Shown here: positions 1-7,729 of the stretch, piece by piece
Position numbering within the stretch: the stretch's first letter is position 1
Layout: the number at the start of each line of letters is the position of its first letter
Assembly: GCA_937926545.1 (NCBI GenBank)
Contig: CALAZW010000038.1
Span: 1-12,081, forward strand
Direction of reading: 5' to 3'
From: an uncultured Helcococcus sp.
GTDB taxonomy: Bacteria; Bacillota; Clostridia; Tissierellales; Peptoniphilaceae
DNA length: 12,081 nt
Position numbers and translations under genes: made by a program
The notes under the pieces: model-generated
The model's input: only the letters and a program-made list of their open reading frames with translations
What the model was told of the DNA's origin: nothing
Database searches by the model: none

Positions 1-674
1 GAGTTTCTAAAAAGACAAGGGTATTCTACCAGGCCTGCTATAGGATCACATATTAAGCCCATGATATGGATTAGGGCAAAGCTTGCCGCATCCAAGGCCT
101 GGGCCGGACTTCCCCCCATCATCTCAACTATGGCTGCAGCCGCCATGGCAGCCGCTGAGCCGCATTCTGCCTGACAACCACCTACTGCTCCTGAAACAGA
201 GGCATTTCTAACTATGATAGAGCCTATGGCTCCTGAAGTTAAAAGTCCCTTGATTAGGCAATCATCATCTAGCCCCTTTTGGTCTGCCAAAGATGTTAAA
301 ACAGCTGGCATAATACCTGCAGCTCCTGCTGTAGGCGCTGCCACTATCTTACCCATGGCTGCATTTATTTCAGATGTGGACAGGCCCAAGGCCATGATTT
401 CCAAAACATCCCTACCTAAAAGGCTCTTTCCCTCTTGGGCATAGTCATAAAGCTTCTTTGCATCTCCACCAATAATTCCAGATACAGACTTGACATCCTT
501 TTGGGTGGCCTCCTTGGCAGAGGCCTTCATAACCTGAAGGATTTCCTTGTTTTTCTCTATTATTTCTTCCCTGCTGGTGGAAAAATTCTCTATTTCCTCT
601 TCCAGCATAACCTGCCATATGGCCAGGTTTTTACTCTCACAAATTTTTAATAAATCTCTTCCACTCTTAAACAT
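1..674 (-). CDS. sdaAA: L-serine dehydratase, iron-sulfur-dependent, alpha subunit (3' end outside window)
   Basis: This is the catalytic alpha subunit of the two-subunit [4Fe-4S] L-serine dehydratase, which deaminates L-serine to pyruvate and ammonia in the cytoplasm. The minus frame opens with ATG at 674 (MFKSGRDLLK) and stays open for 224 codons to the window edge. Family members are about 290 residues, so roughly the last 65 are missing. Landmarks are SGIIGGDAKKL (65-75), APTAGAAGIMPAVL (113-126), GGCQAECGSA (165-174) and CDPIAGLVEYPC (209-220). Cys167, Cys209 and Cys220 are spaced 42 and 11 residues apart, which from memory matches the three cluster ligands of the single-chain Legionella enzyme. 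The SD, AGGAG, overlaps the sdaAB stop codon and the gap between the genes is 8 nt, so the two subunits are translated from one message. Identity is very confident; only the C-terminus is unseen. Confidence 0.96.
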   Translation of the reverse strand, partial: MFKSGRDLLKICESKNLAIWQVMLEEEIENFSTSREEIIEKNKEILQVMKASAKEATQKDVKSVSGIIGGDAKKLYDYAQEGKSLLGRDVLEIMALGLSTSEINAAMGKIVAAPTAGAAGIMPAVLTSLADQKGLDDDCLIKGLLTSGAIGSIIVRNASVSGAVGGCQAECGSAAAMAAAAIVEMMGGSPAQALDAASFALIHIMGLICDPIAGLVEYPCLFRN

Positions 675-682
675 AAAAACTC

Positions 683-1342
683 CTAAAACTCTATATAGGA
701 AGCCCTGGTCAAGCAGCATCCTTCCCTTATTTCCTGGTAGAGTTTATCACTTATCTTCTTATTTAATTCCATGACCAAAACTACCTTTTCTTCCTGGACC
801 TCATTTTTTATGGTGACTATGTTGTAGTCATTTTTAGCAAGCATGGTGGAAACCTCCATGATAACTCCCTTTCTATCTGGATACTCCAAAATAAGGGCTG
901 GATGGTCTCCTGACAGGCTAACCTCTGATCCATTTATACTAATTATCTTAAACTGGCCTCCCCCTGTGGAAATACCAGTGACCTTTTGTAGCTGGCCACC
1001 AGGATAGTGAAAATGAATCTTCACAGTATTAGGATGGGCATTTAGAAGATTTATCTCCTCAAAGACAATTTCTATATTTTCTTTTTCTGCCAGTTCATAG
1101 GCTTCTTTTATCCTTTCATCATCTGGTTCCAGTCCCAGACAGCCCGCTATCAAGGCCCTGTCTGTCCCATGGCCCCTATAGGTCTTGGCAAAAGACCCAT
1201 GTAGCTTAAATACTATTTTATTAAATCCCCCATCTACAATCTTTCTAGCCGCATTGGCTATCCTTACAGCACCTGCAGTATGGGAACTTGATGGTCCTAT
1301 CATAATAGGTCCTATAACATTAAAATATGATATCGAGTCCAT
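683..1342 (-). CDS. sdaAB: L-serine dehydratase, iron-sulfur-dependent, beta subunit
   Basis: This is the 219-residue beta subunit partner of the alpha subunit encoded just downstream; together they convert L-serine to pyruvate and ammonia. The N-terminal domain shows GPSSSHTAG (16-24) and HGSFAKTYRGHGTD (48-61), both hallmarks of this family. A C-terminal ACT domain spans about 148-219, starting with ALILEYPDRKGVI. The ACT domain is known in the family as a regulatory or subunit-contact module. Length is normal for the beta subunit. The ATG at 1342 is preceded by AGGAG at 1352-1356 with 9 nt spacing, and no better upstream start is seen. It is the first gene of a sdaAB-sdaAA operon with its own upstream promoter. 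Both subunits look intact where visible. Confidence 0.96.
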   Translation of the reverse strand: MDSISYFNVIGPIMIGPSSSHTAGAVRIANAARKIVDGGFNKIVFKLHGSFAKTYRGHGTDRALIAGCLGLEPDDERIKEAYELAEKENIEIVFEEINLLNAHPNTVKIHFHYPGGQLQKVTGISTGGGQFKIISINGSEVSLSGDHPALILEYPDRKGVIMEVSTMLAKNDYNIVTIKNEVQEEKVVLVMELNKKISDKLYQEIREGCCLTRASYIEF

Positions 1343-1363
1343 AATAATAATCTCCTTTTATCT

Positions 1364-1392
1364 ATTATAACATGTATCATTTCAATTAATAA
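1364..1392 (-). promoter_or_regulatory. Probable sigma-A promoter of sdaAB-sdaAA
   Basis: On the minus strand a perfect -10 TATAAT (1364-1369) is preceded by an extended-minus-10 TG (TGTTATAAT). A weak -35, TTATTA (1387-1392), lies 17 bp upstream. The expected start is near 1357, which leaves only a very short leader before the SD. A second candidate further upstream, TTGATA-N17-TATCTT ending near 1400, could also contribute. No operator or riboswitch fold was recognised between these elements and the gene. Confidence 0.6.
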
Positions 1393-1567
1393 ATGGCAAG
1401 ATAAAATAGATAAGACAAGATATCAATTTTTTATCTTTAAAACTAAAGTTTATTTACCAAATCTAAGACTCAAAACTGGATGAAAACAAGCTATAAAAAG
1501 TTCCATCAAGGATTAAAAGTAAAGTTTATTCAAGATAAGATATAAGTGATAATTAAAGATAAAAAAC

Positions 1568-1608
1568 TCCAATAAAAAAACCTGCCTAAACAGGTTTTAC
1601 TTATTGGA
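1568..1608 (-). terminator. Hairpin terminator overlapping the end of the small peptide gene
   Basis: An inner 8-bp stem (AAAACCTG at 1591-1598 read on minus, pairing with 1577-1584) has a 6-nt loop and is followed on the minus strand by a run of seven T. An outer 8-bp stem (1568-1575 with 1601-1608) extends the structure past a small internal bulge. The last codons and the TAA stop of the 25-residue peptide lie inside the upstream arm. No other terminator is seen after the alpha/beta hydrolase gene, so this hairpin probably ends both that transcript and the short peptide transcript. On the plus strand the run of four T is weaker. Confidence 0.75.
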
Positions 1609-1674
1609 ATTTTGTATTTCCAGTATGACTATTCCCAAGACAGATAAGCCTACTGTCAAAACAGTCTCTATCAT
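1597..1674 (-). CDS. 25-residue hydrophobic membrane peptide, function unknown
   Basis: This short gene has all the parts of a real one: ATG at 1674, a GGAGG SD at 1680-1684 with 5-nt spacing, a TAA stop, a near-consensus promoter directly upstream and a terminator at its 3' end. The predicted peptide starts MIETVLTVGL, continues SVLGIVILEI and ends QNSNK. Residues about 4-20 form one short hydrophobic helix with an acidic residue at each side (Glu3, Glu19) and a single Lys at the end. The transcript would be about 130 nt with a leader of about 25 nt. Size, hydrophobicity and compact layout resemble type I toxin mRNAs or small membrane modulators, but I cannot match it to a named family and no antisense RNA promoter is clear. 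Expression is likely; the function is not assigned. Confidence 0.6.
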   Translation of the reverse strand: MIETVLTVGLSVLGIVILEIQNSNK

Positions 1675-1707
1675 AATTACCTCCGTGATTGAAAAATCAA
1701 CTCTACC

Positions 1708-1736
1708 ACTATAACATGTGAGTCTATTTTTTTCAA
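1708..1736 (-). promoter_or_regulatory. Sigma-A promoter of the small peptide gene
   Basis: On the minus strand TTGAAA (1731-1736) and TATAGT (1708-1713) are separated by exactly 17 bp, with an extended-minus-10 TG just before the -10. Each hexamer differs from consensus at only one position, the best match in the window. The predicted start is near 1700, giving a short leader before the SD at 1680-1684. It lies 10 bp beyond the stop codon of the alpha/beta hydrolase gene, so the peptide can be expressed independently of the mprF transcript. Confidence 0.72.
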
Positions 1737-1746
1737 ACTCCTATCC

Positions 1747-2826
1747 TCAATCTAAAGCCAGGGCCCTATAGGCTTCTTCTTTTATCATTAAATAAGTCTG
1801 TCTAGGACTTTCCTTAAAGGGAGAATGTCCTGCTTTTTCTATTAGTCTATAGGACTTATAGCTGGTCTCTAGACTATCATAGTAGGTCTTAACCAGGTCC
1901 TTGGAACTTAAATAGTCATGGGCCCCACTGATAAAGATGATGGGAAGTTGGTAGTTTTTCCTATCCTCTATATCAAAGTCCTCTTTCATATATCTTTTTA
2001 GCTCGTACTGGCTTCTATTTAGCTGACTGGCCACCAGGGAAAAGTTATCCATGATGCCATAGTAGGAAGAGGTCAAACTATACCAAATATTTTGAAAGAC
2101 ATTTAGTCTTTTTTCATAGGAAAGTTTCTGATACTTGATAAGCTGGGCCAGGCCCTTAAATATAGGTCTTTTATCTTTTTCTATCCTTCTTATGGTCCAG
2201 TCTAAAAAACTTCTTCCAAGCAAGGATGAGCTAAGGTCTCTGGCTCTTTTATAGCCTTCTAAATCCTCTCTTTTATAGTTGGTGGATTGGCCCACCCCTA
2301 TATAGGCAGAAATATTATTTTCATACTTGTTTATATAGTTGACCCCCAAGATAGTGCCATAGGAAAAGCCTACCACTACCAGGTCCTCCTGCTTAAGGTC
2401 TCTTTTTAAAATCCTTATTATTTCATCTAAATCCTCCACTGAATCTTCCATGGAGATGATTTTTTTGTTCTTGTTTAAACCATAGCTTTTACCTGTATAA
2501 AACTGATCCCAATTGACTACTACAAAGTCATCTTCAAAGGGCAGCTGGTATCTTCTCATACTATTGGTCATGGGAACTCCCGGTCCTCCATGAAGGAAAA
2601 GTAAAATAGGCTTGGTCCTATCCCTTCCCCTTATATTTAGGTAGTATTCCCTCTTATTGGCCACCACTATTTTTTCCTCCCTAATGGACTTTTCTTCCAA
2701 AAGGTAGTTTATCTTTTTATCATCATCCAGCTTGGCAAGTTCTATGACCAAGATAAAGGCTAGAAAGATGAAATAAAATATTTTTCTCTTTCTTATTTTT
2801 TTCTTTTTCTCTTTTTTTCTTTTCAT
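1747..2826 (-). CDS. Membrane-anchored alpha/beta hydrolase, proline iminopeptidase-like
   Basis: This 359-residue protein has an alpha/beta hydrolase fold. It has the HGGPG oxyanion motif (79-83), the nucleophile elbow GFSYG with Ser155, the acid Asp304 in SGAHD, and His334 in KAGHSPF, so the triad is complete. HGGPG is typical of the proline iminopeptidase (S33) group, which cleaves aminoacyl bonds. The N-terminus, MKRKKEKKKKIRKRK, is almost entirely basic and is followed by a hydrophobic helix at about 16-30. This predicts a signal anchor with the catalytic domain outside the cell. The frame extends to 2856, but ATG 2826 lies 1 nt after the mprF stop and has no strong SD, indicating translational coupling to mprF; the longer start would overlap mprF. 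That coupling suggests work on the aminoacyl-lipid made by MprF, which is inference. A peptidase or esterase unrelated to lipid is the alternative. Confidence 0.88.
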   Translation of the reverse strand: MKRKKEKKKKIRKRKIFYFIFLAFILVIELAKLDDDKKINYLLEEKSIREEKIVVANKREYYLNIRGRDRTKPILLFLHGGPGVPMTNSMRRYQLPFEDDFVVVNWDQFYTGKSYGLNKNKKIISMEDSVEDLDEIIRILKRDLKQEDLVVVGFSYGTILGVNYINKYENNISAYIGVGQSTNYKREDLEGYKRARDLSSSLLGRSFLDWTIRRIEKDKRPIFKGLAQLIKYQKLSYEKRLNVFQNIWYSLTSSYYGIMDNFSLVASQLNRSQYELKRYMKEDFDIEDRKNYQLPIIFISGAHDYLSSKDLVKTYYDSLETSYKSYRLIEKAGHSPFKESPRQTYLMIKEEAYRALALD

Positions 2827-2827
2827 C

Positions 2828-5344
2828 TTAATCCATCTCATACAAATCATAGTCAAAGTCGTCTATCTTTTCATAGCCATTTTTCGGGTTGTGGATGATA
2901 CTTAGGTAGGCAAAGAGAAGGCCTGGTAGAATCCTATCATTTTTATAGATAAGATATCTACTTTCCCATCTAGGGTTAAACTTTTCCTTATAGCTTTTAA
3001 GGCCCTTGAAACCATAGACCTTTTCTCCAAAGTCATAAACATACTTAAGGATGTTTTCCTTGTACCTGGAATACTTATAGCCTCCCACATTGGCTAAAGG
3101 AGCCATACCCAGGATAAATTCTTCATAGCCCTGGTCCTTGGCCCAAAGCATAAGGTTTATAAAGAGAGCATCCATAACCCCATTGGGTGAATCCTTTCTA
3201 AACCTCATAAGGTCTATGGTAAACTTCTTACTATTGGGGATGGGTAGAAAGTTTGCAAAGCCTTCTATCCTGTCCTTGGACCTTAAAACAGCTATGGGAT
3301 GTCTTTTTATATAAAAGTCATCCAGGCCTCCCAGGGAGTAGCCCATTTCTTTTTTAGATCCCAGCCAGTCGGCTGATACTTCCTTTATTTGGTCATAAAA
3401 GTCATCTGCAAAGGGAGGCTCCACTATTTCAAAGTAGATATCAAATTTTTCCATATAGTTTAAGGCGTGTCTTAAAGACTTGTTTTTCTTACCTGCTATG
3501 GTAAAGGTCTTTAAATCCACTAGGGCATCCATGCCTTGTTTGACAAAGGAGAATCCCTGGTCAGCATAAAGGGATAAATTCTTACCACTTACTTCGTAAA
3601 AACTCACGTCCATATGGCTTTCTGCAGCCCAATTTACCAACTCGTCTATGGCCCTTTCAAAGTCCTCCCTCCTACCTATAGGGTCTCCCAGGACCATAAT
3701 ATGGTTGGAATAGGGCTTATAGAGAAACATAACTGTCTTTTTCTCATTGAAAAACATATTCTTGTCTCTTAGATAGAAAAGACTGGTGTATTCATTGGCC
3801 TCATATTTTTCCACAAAGGCCTCAAATTCCCTTAAATCATCATGGTTTACCTTCTTAAATTCAATCCTCTTGGTCCTGCCATAAAGAAAGCTTAGGGAAA
3901 GGACAAAGGTGATGATAACTATTAAAAGAACCTTTTGCCTATTGTTATTTACCATGGGATCTATCTGTATGTTGGAAGCATAGAAGATGGTAAAAACTAT
4001 AAAGGTGGATAAAAGTAAAAGACCAAAGGTCACTAAAAAGTCCTTGATGCCTATCTTATGGGTCTGCCTGTAAAACTGCCTTCTGGTTATTAAAAGAACC
4101 AGGGTCAAAAAGAGCATAAAGACCGGCTCCTTATAGGTCATCCCCCTCATTAGAAGAAAGATGGCAGATAGGGGCATAAGAAGGCTGGTTATGATAAAGC
4201 TTCTCTTGGTTCCATCATAGATTCCCTTGGCCAGGGCTATAAAGGAGATACCTATTAAAAAGCTATATCTTCTGGTGGCCTGGATGACCCCTATGGGGAT
4301 GATCCCTATCATGGAAGAGGATATGATGGAGGTCTTAAGGGAGGAATAAACTAAAATTATTCCACTTACAAAGACTCCAAGGGCTATGATCTTTCTGGTC
4401 ATATTGGCCGCTATCACCCTATAGACTATGTTTTCTTCATCATCTGGTATATTTAGTAAAAGTAGGATGATGCCAAAAATCCACGGGATGATATAGTAGC
4501 CTATCCTATACATTAAAAGAGATAGAAAGATGGCCTCTGATCCCATGCCTAGGGACTTAAAGTAAAGCATGATAATAAGGTCAAAAGATCCTATTCCTCC
4601 CGGTATAAAGCTTAGAAGGCCAACAACTATGGCCACCACATAGATCATATAGGAGTCCCATACTGATATTTGTGGGGCAAAAAGCTTAACACAGTAGCCA
4701 AAATAGATGGCAGCTGTCCACCACTCAAAGGAGGACATAAGAACCATCTGGGTCTTTTCCTCATAGGATTGGTCCTTGGATACCTGTCTTAGTTTGGCAA
4801 ACCTACTACCTGGCAATTTGTAGCCAAAAAAGTAGAAGGCCACATAAAGAAGAGGTACCAGCATAAAAAGTAGATAAGGCCATTTTTCTTCTCTAATTAT
4901 GTAGGGTAGGGCCATAAAAAACATGGTTAAAAGGCCCAGGCCATTGCTGATCCAAACCTTAAGGGATATGTTTAAGGCCTGGTCTGGGTCTATCTTTTCT
5001 TGTTCATAAAACTTCTTTCTTAAGGATCCTCCTGTTATACCTCCAAAGCCTGCAAAGTTATTGAAGGTCTGGCAAACCCAACCTATTAGGGCTCTTTTCT
5101 TAAAGGAAAGGCCCAGGTCTTTTCCCCCTATAAGGTCATAGCCTACGGCTGGGGCAAAAAGAAGCATACCCACTAGAAAGGATAGGATGATGTCTTTGGT
5201 TCCCACCATGTCCTTGATCTTTCTTAGGTCGTTTACGTTAATGGATAAGATTTCATTTTTCGCTGTCTTAACAATTAAAAAAACTATTAAAAGGGTAAAA
5301 ATTATCCTGATAAGTTTTTTGTGTTTTTCATATGTTTTTCTCAT
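2828..5344 (-). CDS. mprF: Phosphatidylglycerol lysyltransferase/flippase MprF
   Basis: This is a full-length 838-residue MprF. The enzyme transfers an amino acid (usually Lys, sometimes Ala) from aminoacyl-tRNA to phosphatidylglycerol and flips the product to the outer leaflet, lowering negative surface charge and protecting against cationic peptides. About 14 hydrophobic segments span residues 10-490, including the flippase-domain motif FIPGGIGSFD (246-255). The soluble C-terminal synthase domain (DUF2156, about 500-805) shows VLGDPIG, FYEVSG, ADWLGSKKEMGYSLGG, DLMRFRKDSPNGVMD (711-725) and LGMAPL, all family signatures. An in-frame TTG at 5359 exists, but AAAGGAG at 5350-5356 sits 5 nt before ATG 5344, which fixes that start. 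A strong hairpin ends 6 nt upstream of the SD. The downstream hydrolase gene begins 1 nt after its stop. The donor amino acid cannot be told from sequence alone. Confidence 0.96.
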   Translation of the reverse strand: MRKTYEKHKKLIRIIFTLLIVFLIVKTAKNEILSINVNDLRKIKDMVGTKDIILSFLVGMLLFAPAVGYDLIGGKDLGLSFKKRALIGWVCQTFNNFAGFGGITGGSLRKKFYEQEKIDPDQALNISLKVWISNGLGLLTMFFMALPYIIREEKWPYLLFMLVPLLYVAFYFFGYKLPGSRFAKLRQVSKDQSYEEKTQMVLMSSFEWWTAAIYFGYCVKLFAPQISVWDSYMIYVVAIVVGLLSFIPGGIGSFDLIIMLYFKSLGMGSEAIFLSLLMYRIGYYIIPWIFGIILLLLNIPDDEENIVYRVIAANMTRKIIALGVFVSGIILVYSSLKTSIISSSMIGIIPIGVIQATRRYSFLIGISFIALAKGIYDGTKRSFIITSLLMPLSAIFLLMRGMTYKEPVFMLFLTLVLLITRRQFYRQTHKIGIKDFLVTFGLLLLSTFIVFTIFYASNIQIDPMVNNNRQKVLLIVIITFVLSLSFLYGRTKRIEFKKVNHDDLREFEAFVEKYEANEYTSLFYLRDKNMFFNEKKTVMFLYKPYSNHIMVLGDPIGRREDFERAIDELVNWAAESHMDVSFYEVSGKNLSLYADQGFSFVKQGMDALVDLKTFTIAGKKNKSLRHALNYMEKFDIYFEIVEPPFADDFYDQIKEVSADWLGSKKEMGYSLGGLDDFYIKRHPIAVLRSKDRIEGFANFLPIPNSKKFTIDLMRFRKDSPNGVMDALFINLMLWAKDQGYEEFILGMAPLANVGGYKYSRYKENILKYVYDFGEKVYGFKGLKSYKEKFNPRWESRYLIYKNDRILPGLLFAYLSIIHNPKNGYEKIDDFDYDLYEMD

Positions 5345-5360
5345 GAAAACTCCTTTCAAA

Positions 5361-5387
5361 AAAAATAGTGGTCAAACCACTATTTTT
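5361..5387 (-). terminator. 12-bp perfect hairpin between the DUF2207 gene and mprF
   Basis: The arms 5361-5372 and 5376-5387 are perfectly complementary (AAAAATAGTGGT on minus) around a 3-nt loop. On the minus strand the structure runs into eight consecutive T, then 2 nt later the mprF SD. It has the form of an intrinsic terminator for the upstream six-gene operon. The plus strand also ends in five T. Because it sits between a possible promoter and the mprF SD, it could alternatively act as a 5' hairpin or attenuator in the mprF message. Confidence 0.75.
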
Positions 5388-5392
5388 ATACT

Positions 5393-5421
5393 AACATATT
5401 TTAAGCTTTCTTTTACGACAA
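5393..5421 (-). promoter_or_regulatory. Weak candidate promoter for mprF
   Basis: Minus strand TTGTCG (5416-5421) and TATGTT (5393-5398) are spaced 17 bp, each matching 4 of 6 consensus positions. Transcription would begin just before or within the 5361-5387 hairpin. If the hairpin terminates upstream transcripts, a promoter is needed in this 67-bp gap for mprF, and this is the best one visible. The match is modest and may be chance in A/T-rich DNA. Confidence 0.35.
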
Positions 5422-5426
5422 AATCG

Positions 5427-7175
5427 TTACCTGGTTCCTCCTCCAGAGCCTCCTCCAAAGGATCCACCGCCTCCGCCAAAACTACTGCCTCCACCGAAGC
5501 CTCCTGAAGCTGTGGCCGATGATGCATCTACTGCGTTTTGGTAACTCTTGGTCATATTTCTAGAGTAAATACTTGCCCAGTAAATAGAGTTAACTGGATA
5601 GTAGGACTGGTCTATATACTGAGGATATAGTTTTTCAAATTCCTTTTGTACTCTTTCTGTTATGCCAAAGACTGCCGCATAAATCATATATTGGTCCCAT
5701 AAATGAACGTTTACAGAATCTTTTTCATTTAGTAGGGAAAAATCAGCTAGGTAGTTTTTAAACTTAAGAAGATTGGAAAGAGTGGTCTCTCCCTTGTCGG
5801 TTAGTTTTTCGCTTACCCTTTCTCCTATTAGTTTCTTTTCTACTAGTGTTTCTATATAGCCATTTTCTTTTAGATAGGCCCTGGAGCTTGCCTCCAATTG
5901 GTCCACATATCTTTCAAAGGCTTCATAGTTTTTTCCCACATACTTGGTAAATTCTTTTTCCTGTAGGATCCTATCAGGTCCTGCTGCACTTTCTACCATC
6001 TTGTAAAGGTGTCTTTCCACCCCCGAGCCAATGGGTTTATCCACATTTATTAGTCTTAGGGAGGTGGTTTCCTTCTTAAAGATAAGGCCCTTTTCCTCTC
6101 CCACTGGTTCTATTCTGTTTTCTAAAATCCACTTTAGGAAGAAGGCTGTTATATAGTCTTCATAGGAAGTTTGGCCTGCTGCCTTTAGCAGATAGTAAAA
6201 TTTATCTATGGGCATGTCTTCTGGGTCCCTGTGGTAGCTGCCCTTGGGAGCCAGTCTGGATATTTCTTCCTTGTTTAGACTAAGGTCCCTATCCCTATTT
6301 ATAAAGGCTGCCAGGATAAGTCCCGTAATCGCCACTGGTAGAAGACCTAGAATAAAGCCGAAAATAATTTGGCCCAGGCCTGATTTTTCTTCGGTTGCCC
6401 CTCCTCCTGGATAGACTTGGGGATCATCTGGATCTATGTCTGGGTTGTATTCACTGCCTTCCATGGCCATATCCTTATAGTAGGAAAAGTCCTCATCTAT
6501 TTTTGAGCTGGTGGCAAAGTAGTTGGGTGGAAACCTTAAAAGAATAGTCATATGGCTATCACTGCCAAAATCATCCAGGTTTCTAGCCTCTATCTTGCCG
6601 TCTATCAGGTTTATCTCCCCATGGTAGCCAAAGGCCCACATTCTTAGGTCTTCTTCCTGGTAGGCCTTTTTAGAGCTTATGGAAAGGCTTACTCTTTCTG
6701 GTGGTTCACTAAGATTATCATTTACAAACTTCCAATAAACCATCTGCTGGTCATTTAACTCTTTAACCAGGTTGGTAATGGTATAGCTTAGCTTAAATTC
6801 ATTTCTTCCATAGTCTGTTATACCAAAGCATAGCTCATAGCCGTCTGCTCCCTCATTGATGCCGTATTTACCTGCCTTTTCATCAAAGTCCAGATCCACA
6901 TCCCAAGAGCCCATATCTTCCATGGCCTGGCCATTTCTTGTAACCTTAAAGTCTTTTATTTCACTATCTCCCAGGTTTCCTATAGGTAGGTAGTGTTCTG
7001 TACCCTCATCGTCATCATAGATATAGGTGGACTCAAAGTGTCCATGGCCATTTTCATCTATAAAAAGGTCTATATCTATGGCCTCATGTTCTGTGGCATA
7101 GACCTGCTTGGGAACAAAACCTAAGACTAATAGGAAAACAAGGAATAGTAAGTTTAATTTACCATTCCTTTTCAT
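5427..7175 (-). CDS. DUF2207 family membrane protein with glycine-rich C-terminus
   Basis: This 582-residue predicted surface/membrane protein begins with a signal peptide (residues 1-27, cleavage near VYA-TE). An extracytoplasmic DUF2207-type beta-rich domain covers about 30-230, with a Pro/Gly/Asp-rich linker to 262. One clear transmembrane helix follows (about 268-292, LGQIIFGFILGLLPVAITG), then a cytoplasmic region of about 290 residues. The last 25 residues are nearly all Gly and Ser with three Phe, a low-complexity tail common in this family. The biochemical function of DUF2207 proteins is unknown. The frame continues upstream to 7244 inside lemA, but ATG 7175 lies 1 nt after the lemA stop with GGAAG upstream and begins a proper signal peptide, so it is preferred. 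LemA next to DUF2207 is a recurrent pairing. Only one helix is evident between the domains, whereas I recall other members having more. Confidence 0.85.
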   Translation of the reverse strand: MKRNGKLNLLFLVFLLVLGFVPKQVYATEHEAIDIDLFIDENGHGHFESTYIYDDDEGTEHYLPIGNLGDSEIKDFKVTRNGQAMEDMGSWDVDLDFDEKAGKYGINEGADGYELCFGITDYGRNEFKLSYTITNLVKELNDQQMVYWKFVNDNLSEPPERVSLSISSKKAYQEEDLRMWAFGYHGEINLIDGKIEARNLDDFGSDSHMTILLRFPPNYFATSSKIDEDFSYYKDMAMEGSEYNPDIDPDDPQVYPGGGATEEKSGLGQIIFGFILGLLPVAITGLILAAFINRDRDLSLNKEEISRLAPKGSYHRDPEDMPIDKFYYLLKAAGQTSYEDYITAFFLKWILENRIEPVGEEKGLIFKKETTSLRLINVDKPIGSGVERHLYKMVESAAGPDRILQEKEFTKYVGKNYEAFERYVDQLEASSRAYLKENGYIETLVEKKLIGERVSEKLTDKGETTLSNLLKFKNYLADFSLLNEKDSVNVHLWDQYMIYAAVFGITERVQKEFEKLYPQYIDQSYYPVNSIYWASIYSRNMTKSYQNAVDASSATASGGFGGGSSFGGGGGSFGGGSGGGTR

Positions 7176-7176
7176 T

Positions 7177-7719
7177 TTACTTCCATCCTGGCATGTTTTC
7201 TTTTCCTGCCGTATTCTTAAAGTAGTCTTCTTCTGTAAAGCCAAACATTCCTGCTACCAGGTTATTTGGAAATACCTTAAGTAGTCTATTGTACTTGGTT
7301 ACTGTGTCATTAAAGATTTGTCTAGACATTCTAACCTTGTTTTCATAGTCATTTACACTGGTCATGGTAGTTTGATAAACTCCTGATGCTTTTAAATCTG
7401 GATAGTTTTCAACCACTACTCTCAATTGGCCTAAAGCTTGGTTAAATAGGGCTTCATCCTTGTTTACTTCTGCCACTGAATCAGATGATTTAATTTCTGA
7501 TCTGGATCTGGTTATATCCATAAGTACATCTGCTTCATGGGCTGAGTATTGTTTGGTCGCTTCTATCAGGTTTGATAAAGCATCCCATCTGGATTCCACA
7601 TTGGCTGCTATTTGTCCCATAGCATTTCTTACCATTTCACTTTGTGATACCAGGCTATTGTAGGTCTTAACCATAAATAGGGCTATCACTGCCACTAGGG
7701 CAAGTATTATATAAATCAT
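7177..7719 (-). CDS. lemA: LemA family protein
   Basis: This is a 180-residue LemA protein. An N-terminal hydrophobic helix (1-18) anchors a helical bundle. Conserved stretches include TYNSLVSQSEMVRNAMGQI (19-37), SRWDALSNLIEATKQYSAHE, VVENYPDLKAS, the ARQ-like SRQIFNDTVTKYN, and a C-terminal FPNNLVAGMFGFTEEDYF. Length is typical. The protein is expected at the membrane, with most of the chain outside; its molecular role is not established. The ATG at 7719 follows GGAGG (7726-7730) with 6-nt spacing, and that SD overlaps the stop of the DHHW gene. It is cotranscribed with the acylation genes upstream and coupled to the DUF2207 gene downstream. Confidence 0.92.
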   Translation of the reverse strand: MIYIILALVAVIALFMVKTYNSLVSQSEMVRNAMGQIAANVESRWDALSNLIEATKQYSAHEADVLMDITRSRSEIKSSDSVAEVNKDEALFNQALGQLRVVVENYPDLKASGVYQTTMTSVNDYENKVRMSRQIFNDTVTKYNRLLKVFPNNLVAGMFGFTEEDYFKNTAGKENMPGWK

Positions 7720-7729
7720 TTTTTTCCTC

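Noticed and set aside
214..774. Plus-strand frames of 71-76 codons
   Set aside because: They lie opposite sdaAA and sdaAB, whose family motifs are unmistakable on minus; the plus-strand translations show no motif and no good SD.
1480..1545. Plus-strand 21-codon Lys-rich ORF in the gap upstream of sdaAB
   Set aside because: There is no SD and no convincing promoter, and Lys-rich content is expected in A/T-rich DNA.
2902..3090. Minus-strand 62-codon frame inside mprF
   Set aside because: It is an out-of-frame reading of the conserved MprF synthase domain with no SD or recognisable product.
5187..5507. Plus-strand 106-codon frame rich in Ser and Ala
   Set aside because: It spans the mprF start, the hairpin and the Gly-coding tail of the DUF2207 gene; its Ser/Ala content is the complement of Gly codons.
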